DNA of 64,000 bases from Amylostereum areolatum. Lineage: Eukaryota; Basidiomycota; Agaricomycetes; Russulales; Stereaceae. A model generated the notes under the pieces. The model made no database searches. It saw only the letters and a program-made list of their open reading frames with translations, and was not told where the DNA came from. Positions 34,699-44,700 of the stretch are shown here, piece by piece. The stretch's first letter is position 1. Each line of letters begins with the position of its first letter. A program made the position numbers and the translations under genes. The stretch covers positions 1 to 64,000 of the forward strand of contig SAXG01000033.1 in NCBI GenBank assembly GCA_012932865.1, read 5' to 3'.

Positions 34699-36144
34699 TT
34701 AATGGCCACCCGCGCCGGTGCGGGCACGGTGGGAATGACTCGATCTGGAGGGCGGGTAGGACGGGGCATCGGTGCTGAACCGCGCCGCCATCTCCGCGTT
34801 CGCGCGGCTCTTCACTGGACAGCTATTGTCGAAAGCCTTGTGGGGGCCTCTGCAATTGGCGCAGCGAACCTTGATGTGCCTGCACGTGCGGAGATTTGTG
34901 CACTTCGTCTTCTCCGGGCACACGCAGTCCCGCGTGGCGTGGGGCTGCGCACAGCGTGCACACTTTGTTTTGGCGGGGTCTTGGCGATCAGGGCACGCCT
35001 GAGCGAGGTGGTTGAAGTTCTGGCAGTGGTAGCACTGCAGCGTGGGAGGGACGTAGTCGGACACTGGGCATAGATGCCCGCAGATGGAGATGTTATGATA
35101 TTTCGCCCGCCCTATCGGGCGGGTGTCGTTGAGAACCAGCACTAACGTGCTCTGGTGCTTAGCCGACTTCCCGGATGAGTGCCTGTCGAGGAGCCAGTAC
35201 ATGTCAACGATAACCGACGGGGCTGCGAACAGTCCCGGGTTGCCCATGTACACGGCATCTCGCGCGCTGTCCGATTTGGGATCGAAGGACTTAGGGACGT
35301 AGTCCGCTTGCATCTTGTACGTCTTCCGACGAACCTCCGCACCGACGTCAAGCACCTTCACCCACTGATGGTCGTGCAGGAGGAGAAGGTGAGCCTGTTC
35401 TTCGGTGTGCGTTTGAAGGCAGAGGTCGCCATTGGCGAGGAGACGTACGCCAAGCAGCGTGACTCCCTTGAGCCCTTCGATGGTGCTCTTTTGTAGAGCG
35501 GCCTCGACGGTGGCTTTCAGCTCTGCCGCCGGCTTAGCCCGAAGGCGATTGATGCGATCACGATCGCGATCGGCCGCTGGAAGGCGAATGGTGACTTGCA
35601 TTTCCGGCGGGCCCGTGGACGGGCGCTTAGGGCGGGCGACAAAGGGAGGGGGGACAACGGGAGGGGGGGGGACAGTCGTAGCGGTGGTCTGAGGGGTGGT
35701 GGCATTGGGGGGGAGGGGAGGGGGTATAGTGCTGAGGGAATCCAACTTCTGCCCGATCTCCCTGCGCATCTTCTCCATCTCGGATCAAATCTCGGTCAGC
35801 TGCTTCGAGAGGTCCGAAGAGTTAGCGGCGCTGGACTCCTGAGTTACGGCCGTGTCCCTAGCATGGGGGGGCGGGTCACGAGCCGTGCCAGCGGGCCTGT
35901 CTGAGCACGAGATTGGTCCAGAGGTCAGAGCCGAGACGACGTTGTCGACAAGAGGTGTGATGAGTGTTCTCCAGCCTTGGGGTGTGGACTTCCAGTCCCA
36001 GGCCTTGATGAATGATAGAAGCGTGTCCAGATCGGGGCATGTGGTGGAGATGCAGGGGTTCGACAGTCCGGGAATATCGGTGGCATCAGGCTTCTGCCGC
36101 GATTTCTTCCCAGCCGAGGACTTTCCCTGGGATATGCTGGCCAT
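34699..36144 (-). CDS. LINE ORF1: gag-like protein with zinc knuckles, one in-frame stop
   Basis: ORF1 starts at ATG 36144 (MASISQGKSS) and reads in one frame to TAA at 34699-34701, 481 codons, apart from a TGA at 35785-35787. The nucleic-acid binding C-terminal part has three zinc knuckles: CYHCQNFNHLAQAC, CARCAQPHATRDC and CANCRGPHKAFDNSC. A basic and proline-rich middle region precedes it. Codon context suggests CGA to TGA (a C-to-T change), splitting the product into 119 aa and, from the Met at 35778, 359 aa. The downstream part retains the knuckles. The protein would coat the element RNA and assist reverse transcription. Confidence 0.88.
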
Positions 36145-36237
36145 CAGAACGGAATAGCCGAGCAGGGGGGGGAGGAGGGAGGTGTGTGGGACAGGCGCTT
36201 AAATGAGGTGATGGTGGTATAGGGTCAAGAGGCTTCC

Positions 36238-36252
36238 TTACTCGAGTGAAGA
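36238..36252. repeat. Target-site duplication of the LINE (right copy)
   Basis: TTACTCGAGTGAAGA, identical to 30294-30308; marks the 5' end of the element. Confidence 0.9.
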
Positions 36253-36663
36253 CGAGAAGGAAATGAGCTACATAGCAGCCGCGGGACTCACAGACAGCCT
36301 GCACTAGCAGGGGCTGCCAGAGTCAGACACCCGTGGCTCAAACATAATTCAAAACTCGGTTGGTGTCTTTTTGCCCCACTCATAGCTATGAAATCTTAGG
36401 ACACCCCACTCGGAGCCACTGGACTTGGAGCCATCTCTAGCGCTTGCTTGTAATCTCGGATCTCGGACTTGGACATCTCAGCACTTGGATATCAAGTAAG
36501 CAGGCAAGCCGCCGGAGAGACTCCTGATAAAGTAAGAAAATAAACATTTTCTTTGATTTCTTGTGCAACCTTATCACCCCTGATAGCCCCACAAGGCGTG
36601 GCTGATGCGAGTTTATCGCCCATTTTTTGAGTCTGATAACCCCCCCCTGGACCTGACGGCCTT
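36253..36663. other. No gene between the LINE and the hAT-type MITE
   Basis: About 400 bp without coding pattern. Confidence 0.45.
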
Positions 36664-36671
36664 ACCAGTGC
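36664..36671. repeat. 8-bp target duplication of the MITE (left)
   Basis: ACCAGTGC, repeated exactly at 37329-37336. Confidence 0.85.
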
Positions 36672-37328
36672 TAGTGTTGCACAAACTATAGAGTATACTT
36701 AAATATAATCATATTAATACGGAAAAATATCGATATATTACGGCTGCTGTGTATTTTGAACCACCATAATGTAATTGGGTACAGTATGATATAGTACGAG
36801 TACAATATGCTATGGACTCAATATTTATTTATATTCTGAGTATGCCAGAAGTAGGCTTATCTACTTGACCAGTGAGCTTCAAGATGCCTTTAAGAGACAG
36901 GTAACACATACCCAAATTGAAGTCAATACCTCTGGTAACGGCGAGAACACTCCGGGGTTTGCCAGTGGCTCATTTCCATTCTTGGAAAGGCTGCCACCAA
37001 AGTGCCGCTGTTTCTCACGACTTCTCGCCGGTGGCGGCAGCATCCTGTCAGCAAGCAACGGCATCCCATCACTGCCAACAATGGCAGACTTCATCTTCTA
37101 CATGATGTCCAGACAAGAATAACTTATAGCCATCATAGCCTTAGCCCATATCATACCTCTGGCTCAGGGCAAAAAATATAAATTAGATACAAATAAATAA
37201 GAATATTTGACCATTATGATATGATATAGTACAGCTACAAATACATACACTATTTCTCCCACTCGTAATAATATGTATTCGATATAATATGGTCGGTCAG
37301 CATATTTACTCGTATTTGTGCAACGCTA
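36672..37328. mobile_element. 657-bp non-autonomous hAT-type element (MITE)
   Basis: Terminal inverted repeats: TAGTGTTGCACAAA at the left end and, read inward from the right, TAGCGTTGCACAAA (13 of 14 bases agree). The ends fit the hAT pattern YARNG, and the 8-bp duplication ACCAGTGC on both sides is the hAT hallmark. The interior is AT-rich, with repeated GATATAGTAC words near 36790 and 37220, and has no transposase. A GC-richer segment at about 36865-37125 looks like inserted or captured DNA of unknown origin. Transposition would need a hAT transposase elsewhere in the genome. Confidence 0.87.
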
Positions 37329-37336
37329 ACCAGTGC
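37329..37336. repeat. 8-bp target duplication of the MITE (right)
   Basis: ACCAGTGC, identical to 36664-36671. Confidence 0.85.
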
Positions 37337-37539
37337 TGATAGCTAGGTATACCAAGGTATCATGTAAGTTCGATTTTTCCGACAGTATATTCGTGCAGAA
37401 CAATTCGATTACAAGCAATGTATGTACATTCCACATATTTGATTTCTCGCCTCGGGCATTTTAAGACCACAAAGAGCGCGAGGGCGTAGGCAGATGGGGG
37501 GACATGCTATTAGGATAAGAGGGTGGGGGAATGGTCAGG

Positions 37540-38061
37540 TCAGGACAGGAAAGGCCAGTTCTCGAGGCATTCGTGTATGGTGAGTAGGAATGCGAACGAG
37601 GGTAGGATTCGCAGGAGCACGACGTGGACGTGAGTGTGTAGAGAGGGTATGGTGGGTATGGTGGGTAGTTTGAGAGAGAGTCCAAGATAGAAGGTGGAGA
37701 GCGGGGTGAGAAGACGGGAGGCGGAAGATTTGAGGAGGTGAGAGAGGGTGCTTGGTACGAGCTGGCGGGCGCGCATTTGTGGGTCAACGACTCGGGGAGG
37801 CGTGAGGGTGGGGGGAAGACGTACTGTTGGAGGTTGTTGAAATCGTGGGATAGCGGAGATGCGGCTGTCTGGGACTGGTGCGCCGCGTGTTGAAAAGCGC
37901 GTCGTGTGCTCCAATTGTGCGTTGGTGTCAGAGTGGTGCTCCATGTTTGTTTTGTGCCCCTTCGAATAAGTACTACTGGTCGACGGGTGCTCGATATTGA
38001 GAATGCACGTATGGGAGGTGTGGGGGATGGCGAAGGTATGCGTTAAAGAGGGATCGCTCAA
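37540..38061 (-). CDS. Possible small protein, unrecognised
   Basis: An open frame of 173 aa. The first 110 residues are polar and proline-rich; the last 60 contain a hydrophobic stretch (HVVLLRILPSFAFLLTI) that could be a membrane segment. No family motif. It could be a real lineage-specific gene or a chance ORF. Confidence 0.28.
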   Translation of the reverse strand: MSDPSLTHTFAIPHTSHTCILNIEHPSTSSTYSKGHKTNMEHHSDTNAQLEHTTRFSTRGAPVPDSRISAIPRFQQPPTVRLPPTLTPPRVVDPQMRARQLVPSTLSHLLKSSASRLLTPLSTFYLGLSLKLPTIPTIPSLHTHVHVVLLRILPSFAFLLTIHECLENWPFLS

Positions 38062-39364
38062 TCGCGCGATCGCTTATAAGTACGAAGAAGATAGAGGGGG
38101 CAATGAGAGATCGGCTAGATGAAAAGGCGAGATGCTCCAGGGCACAATAGTGGTGGGGCTTTATTGTCCGGCTCGATTTGGGTTTCACGGGAGAGCCGCC
38201 TGGACGGCGCGCCAACTACTTACCCGGGGATGAGTTGCGTACGCGCGGCGGAGGTGCCGAAGTAGGTGTCCGTCGCATGCGATGTCGGATGTCCTCTCCG
38301 TGAGGAGAAAAAACATCGCAGTGTACTTGGTATGTTGAAGGACTGAGCGCGCTATGGTCCGACAACAAAGAGAAAGACGCGGTAAGTATTCTGGTCCGGA
38401 TCCTTACTAGAACTAATATCGCCTATCGTCTTGCCATCGGCCTACGCTCTTGCTTGAAATGTCAGAAGTACCTGATCGGCGCGTCGACAGACTGTCTTAC
38501 CGGGGTCCGACAGGCGGTCCGACGCCAACTCCTGAGTACCAGGCCTGAGTGGAAAGGGATGGCAGTCCGACAGTTCAATCGTCTAAAATTTATTGAATGA
38601 AATAAGGTAAGTGCTGTCACCTTTCACGTAAAACAAACTGTACAGGATACGTACGTTCACTGAATCCAGTGCCTTGTACTACGACGGTGAAGGAAAAGTA
38701 CTTATGTAGGAGCGAGGAACCGACTTGGAGACTTAGAGTGAGCGACAACTGGCTGCGACAGAAACCCGGCGTAGGGCCGCGGCGGAGTCCAACGTCTCCG
38801 AGCTCCGGTGTGGACTCTTGTTGACTTCACAGTCCAACCTAACGTCTCACCTTCATCTGCGTCTCCTATTTCGAACAATGAACTCTGAAACCCAGATCTA
38901 TCGTGTTGGGTGATACCTCCTGACCTCATACCCCGCCTTTCCCAGCCGGATCAGAAGGTTACCCAGTAGACCGGGTAAGCGGTGCATCTGGTCGATGGTC
39001 GATGCTATCGAGATGGGTGGAAGAACAACTTGCGCTGCCTGTGCACATGGTCGCCTCAGCTTCTTTCCCAAGTACACTTGTTATGTTGTCGACGGGCTAT
39101 ATCCAGAGCGATGGCTCTCAGGCTCCCATCTTCCTTCCTCCTTCGCGGCGGAGATCTAATGTCTCGCCGTCGTAGCGTTCGCACTTTTGTCTTCCAATTC
39201 ACAGGAAATCTTACCTCATGACCGGACGGAGAACAGCCTTTTACCCTTGGTGTTCCGTACGCGGGATTTATCATGAGAGGAAGACCCATCTGCGGTTCGC
39301 TGAGCCCCTCCACTTCGAACCCATTTTTTTTCTTTTCCCATAGACAAGTCTTCAAGCTCGCACG
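38062..39364. other. No supported gene
   Basis: About 1.3 kb of intergenic DNA. Short words such as GGTCCGACAG recur around 38505-38570, but I see no clear element ends. Confidence 0.4.
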
Positions 39365-41502
39365 ATGGCAGACGCTGTCTGTCCCAGCGCTCCCGACATT
39401 AGGAACACGTTTGGCACGTTCATCATCGGTGTCAACCTTGCCACTCTGTAAGTTTGCTTTGCTTCACGGTAATTCTATTCACCATTGACCGTGCGACATG
39501 ACACGCAGGTTTTATGGTATAACGCTCCTGCAAACGGGGCTGTACTTTGGCAAACTTCGAGAAGGGAGTACTCGAACATCCATCTTTGTAAGTGGAAGCT
39601 TGTTCGACGTCGAACCCTTGCTCATAATATATGTTTGAGCAGGTTCTCACGTTATGGTATGGCATACTTAGGCCCTTCCATGTTACTGCCAGAGAGTCAA
39701 GCTATTCACAGCTGACATACGCCACAGCGTTCTCGATACTGTGACCTGGTTCTTAGAGCTCTATACGACGTGGTGGTACTTCTCCGTCAACTATGCTAAT
39801 CCTGCCGCACTGGAGCATCCGGTTTGGTAAGTCGTCCCCTACAACTAATGGATGGCATCTGACACAACAGCAGGTCCCTCAAGGTGTGCTATTGTCTCCT
39901 CGTGCCATTGTTGACTCGGTGGCTTACGCGACGGCCCAGCTAGAGCCCGCGTTTACCGTATGTTCCTTCTTTATATGTTCCTTCAATAGCATCCCTCAGC
40001 CATCTCTGTAGTATACAGTTGCGCTGTTAGCATCAATGTCTGTTCTTGATTATCCCTTGGCTTGATTATGATATGATACTGACCTTCTGCAGGTTTTTCA
40101 TTGAAAAGATTTGGTTGTGTAGGCTCGCTTTCTGTGCCATCCAGAAACACACTACTCACATGGTACTTTGATCAGTATCCAAGAACCACTTCGTGGGCGT
40201 AATAATGGTGTGTGTGCCCACTTGGATCCGCTTCAGATTATTCACAATGCTCCTAGGCATTGTTTGCGATCTCTGCATGGGGTGGGTCATACTAGCATCT
40301 CTACTCTTCCGGCTTATCCAAACATATTTGGCCAGTACTTGGCGTCAGTCAGTAGCCGTTCACTGTCTGTTACCTCGTACATTCCAGTAACTTAACATCA
40401 ATTTCGACGTAGCGATCACCGGAATCCTGTAAGCTCCCTATCCTCATGGTCCAGCCGTGAATAAGATGCCTAGACTTGTAGCGCAGTTTCCGCACGAATG
40501 AACTCCTATCCCCAACAATCAACGTAAGCTCTACCCTACTACCGTTCCTTCCGCTCGGTTCACGATCAATCACTATCATTGCAGAAAGTGCTTATTGCAC
40601 AGAAGACGATGGCGACGCTGGTCGAAGTTCTCATTGCAGTCGGAATGTGCATCCTTCTAGGAGCGCATCGGCACGGTATTCACAGGTATCGTGTTAAAAT
40701 TGACGAGGAGAGGCCGGACTTCCAAATAGCAGTGTAGGACGGACAGCATACTAAACCGCCTGATCGTCTTTGCGCTGTCGCGTGGTCTTGTGCTGGGGTA
40801 AGCTCTCCCTACTTTCACGACGGCAGAAAAGCTCATAATCATGCTAGGCTTGTTCAGGTTCTCTATACCATATTCGTGTGTTCCTACACTTTCCGTCAAA
40901 GACCCGGCCGATCCCACAATATTCCCACAGTTTTTCGGATTCCCTAATAACCTCGTCTGGTCGATCTTCCACTTTTCCTTGAGCAAACGTACGTTCTCTG
41001 TTCCTGCCTTGCCCATAACCGCGACTCCTTTGACGCCACCCAGTTTCTTCGAACTCTGTGCTGGCCTCGTACGTCTCCCGTATCCATCGGATGCGTATGA
41101 ACGGAAGCTGACGACGATCGTTGCACAGATTAAACGTAAGGGAGATCATGCGATACGGTACCGCAGGCCAGCAGCCTTCCAGTGGAAGAATAAGCACCTC
41201 CCTGTCCTTACGTCGCGTAGGTCCAACCATGGCGGGCACGCCTCGTCAGACGGTGAGCTTGCTTTCGCAAATCGTGCTGACCGCTGCTCATTCCCCAAGG
41301 TAGCACATCGTATTGCCCAGGGACGACGACGGCATTAGCATACGACAGGTTCGTATATTATCCTTCGATTCTCTTCAAACACGACCTGCTCATCTTCGGA
41401 TAGACGCAGGCAGGGGATGAGGAATCGCAGTCAAATGCGGTGGACATCAGGATCAGCACTGAGTTTCACAAGCATGTGGACGACTGCTCGGCCGTAGAGT
41501 GA
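39365..41502 (+). CDS. DUF6533/6534-like multi-pass membrane protein
   Basis: Intron-rich gene of a family that is expanded in Agaricomycetes and has seven predicted membrane helices; its function is unknown. Exon 1 from ATG 39365 reads APDIRNTFGTFIIGVNLATL, then FYGITLLQTGLYF after a short intron, then VLDTVTWFLELYTTWWYFSVNYANP (the usual family element ending in an N/P segment), then VCDLCMGWVILASLLF, then DSILNRLIVFALSRGLVLG, then NNLVWSIFHFSLSK, the family's last helix. The tail ends HKHVDDCSAVE with stop at 41500-41502. At least eight exons are implied. Some frame joins (near 40000-40180 and 40990) are uncertain. The gene at 59393 is a relative with better preserved motifs. Confidence 0.65.
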
Positions 41503-41780
41503 CGGCGAGTTCGACCGCGTCCCCATTGTCACAATATCTCAGTATGTACAACTGGTTCATTTTGGCATCTTCACACCGTGACTTGTACTAGCTCATAGGC
41601 ACTTCCAGACTCTATTTGTCTATCGTACTGTACAAACCCATGGTCAAGAGAGAAAGTTCCAAAGATACACATTATGGTAAACGCGGATGCGTGTCAATAA
41701 TATACACAATTATGTACGATATCGGTGAATGAAAGCAAAGAGCAGCGTTGCGATGGATATTTGAGTAATAGGTGCCACAC

Positions 41781-44700
41781 CTAAACGTCGTCTCCTGCGA
41801 GGAGCGCCCGGCCGCGGTCGCCGCCTACCACATTCCACAAAACCTCGACATCAGCATCGGCCATGTCCTCCATGTCCTCCACCTCTTCCACCTCTTCCAC
41901 CTCTTCCACTTCAGCTTCAGCCTCCTCTGCCTGCCTCTCCTCTACAGCCTTCCGCCGTCCTCTGTTATCATAGTTCCGCAAGCGCAACTCCACGAGGAAC
42001 TCCAAGTCCCGTACGCCCTGCGACCACGCAACGAAATAGTGCGCCGCGCTGGACAGGAAGTGCGTGAGGCCCGCGATCAAGAAGAGCGCGGGATACGATT
42101 TCATGACTAGTAGGGACATTGTGAGAGAAGCATATACGGAACCTTCGAGCAGAATGACTTACGGGAGATGGATTGTGGTTCGTGCATGCCAGTGGCGCGT
42201 TGGACGAGCAAGGTGAAGATGGGCGGAACTACCAGCATACCGACGAGCCCAGACACAAGCGGTATGATCACATCTGTTGTCGCGCGGATAGCGTCGGGGT
42301 TGGTCCACCCGCGATGTTTGATCTGCAAACCCGGATTTAGTCCACATTCCAGCCACGGACGACACCAACAAATGCTCACCGTTGCGATCCCATTCGCGAT
42401 CGGGTTGGCCCTCGGTTGTAGCGGTCTGGAGTTCATGGCGATCTTGGCGTACAACAGACCGAGTGCCCACATGTCGACAATGCGAATCTGCGTCACTGAC
42501 TGCGTGCCGTGGTCGAAGCGCATGGGGAGCACGAAATAGACCTCCACGACCAGACCACAAAGGACAGGGATAACGCCGCCCAACATGACAACCAGGTAAA
42601 CCACCTGGCCAAGCCAGACGCTGCCACGTTTGAAGAAGAACATTGACGTCTGCAAACGAGTAGTGTCTGGAGAGTCTTTCTGGCGTCGAGCATGCGTTTT
42701 CTGGAATGCAACGCCAAAGAACCACGACGCCCACAGAAGGTAAAACCCGACGATGAACGAATAGCCATCATGGACCTCCTTCTCCGTGATGAAGCCAAAG
42801 ATCCTCCGCCCGAGCAGGATCGGCACCGCTACCACTGTGGCCATGAAGAGCGATCCGAGCACCCACAATGCGGCAATGAAGGCCATGACGCGATAACGGA
42901 AGTTGGGTGGGATGTAGACCACTGTGTAGTCCTTCTGCGGGTTTCGTTTCGCCCTGATCGCCTCGACGTTTTGCGCCGCTATGACCTTGACCGCCTCCTC
43001 GTCGATCGGATCTCCGTTTGAATACACATCGGCCGTCGCCCGCATATCGGTCGGGACTACGACGAGGTCTGACGCCGGCACCCTCCGGTGACTGCCGTCG
43101 AACTCGCGTCGGATTCTACCACCGATTGTGTGGGGACGCTGCCATGGCCATTCTGCGGGGGTATATTGCTCCGCCGCAATCCTCTCCCCAAACATGTATG
43201 AAGAGAGCCGGAGATGTTGCGACAGATATCTCCACAGGTGAATGCAGGTGGATCGGATGAGTGTCCTTGGTTTGAAATAGCGGAGGGTGTAGGGCATGAT
43301 CAAATGCACAAATAAGAGGTCGACGGGAACGTTCGACAGGGGTTGTCTATAGCGCGCAAACAGAAGACATTAGCAATGTGCGTAAAACCTTCCTTGAAGG
43401 GAACTCACCGAGGCTTCCAGCGGAGTGGCAACAACGAGCTGCTCATCATCCTCATCAGGCCGCCCACGGAACCGACGCCACATGCAACGACCAAACCATA
43501 CATCATCGCACTGACTGCGAGTTTGCGCAACTGCACCAAGGCAGAGCGATCTAAGATATCACGGATAGGATGGAAGTTCTGGTCTGAGGGATCCTTGATG
43601 AACCACATTGCTCCTGGTCGCATGATGGTCCGACTGCCCGCGAGGAGAGAGGCGAATTGATGCCTAGAGAAGAGGCACATGAACATGCTAAAAACGACAT
43701 AGCACTGGTCGAAATATCTCACATGAACCATGTCCCGATCACCCAGTGGTAAAAGACTGAGGTCAAAGGCGATTGCCTGAAGAAGGCGATCCGCGTGTCA
43801 AAGGTGGTGTCTCCGGGGAGCATCCAAATGGAACACAGGTCGAGGTTGAAACCACAACCCAGAGGGAACAGGAAGAGTTCGATGACGATGAAAGCCGCCA
43901 CCTACATGTCGCAATTAGTAAACGCACGCACGATGCCAACAACCGCGTACCTTTACAACGAGGAGCTGCTGTCGGATGGCACTTCGCACAGCTCTTCCAG
44001 CCGTCTTGACCGTGCCCACGTTGAGCACGTTCAGGTAGAAGGACAGGCCCAGACCTATGACCGCATAGCCAAGGGCGACGGCGAGGGTTCTCTCGTATGG
44101 GCCGTCGCCTAGTGCCATTCGGATCCATGCTTCCTTGAAGTTGACGACTGATAGTCTGGCATTGTTACGCGCCGTGACGACTTGCATTTTGGCCCACATG
44201 GCAATAGGATGGTTGCTCTCTGCGATGGTACTGAGGGCCCTTTGAATGATGGATGGAGAATCGGATTTGGAAGTTGCTGATGACGATGAAAAGGAGCGAA
44301 GGTACGTCAATGTCTTCTCCATTGGTCGGTCAGCGAGGCGTTCGAGCTACCAAATCACTCATGAGTGGGTTTATCTCCGGAGGGGAAGGGTATTCTACTG
44401 ACCGTGTTACGAAGGTATTGGGACAACTGCTTCGTGATTTGCTCCACACTAGCCCGACCAATGAACGGCGAGAGGACCTGCTTCGCAATCCACACACCAG
44501 CTTCGACAATGGCGCACACAGTGTACCAAATCGCAGGGAATATCATGCGGTTTACGACGAATAACCCCGAGTCGACGATAGGATCTGTGGCATAGCGTAT
44601 AATCCGGATAGGGAAGTGCATGACTTGCAAGGCGCGAGGTGGATCGAGCTAGTAAAGGCATTAGGATGAAGACCATTCACGGAGGATCACGCAGAGAACG

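Larger units (their letters stand above)
30309..36237 (-). mobile_element. Complete non-LTR retrotransposon (Tad/I-like LINE)
   Basis: A 5.9-kb element on the minus strand with two ORFs. It is flanked by a perfect 15-bp direct repeat, so both ends are defined. The 3' end (low coordinates) is not poly(A) but a short tetranucleotide tail, (ATCT)n on the minus strand at 30309-30321. The element has a 5' leader of about 90 bp before ORF1 and a 3' UTR of about 520 bp. The domain set (gag with zinc knuckles, AP-like endonuclease, RT, RNase H, C-terminal zinc knuckle) fits Tad/I-type LINEs of fungi. ORF2 is intact; ORF1 has one stop codon. Confidence 0.93.
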
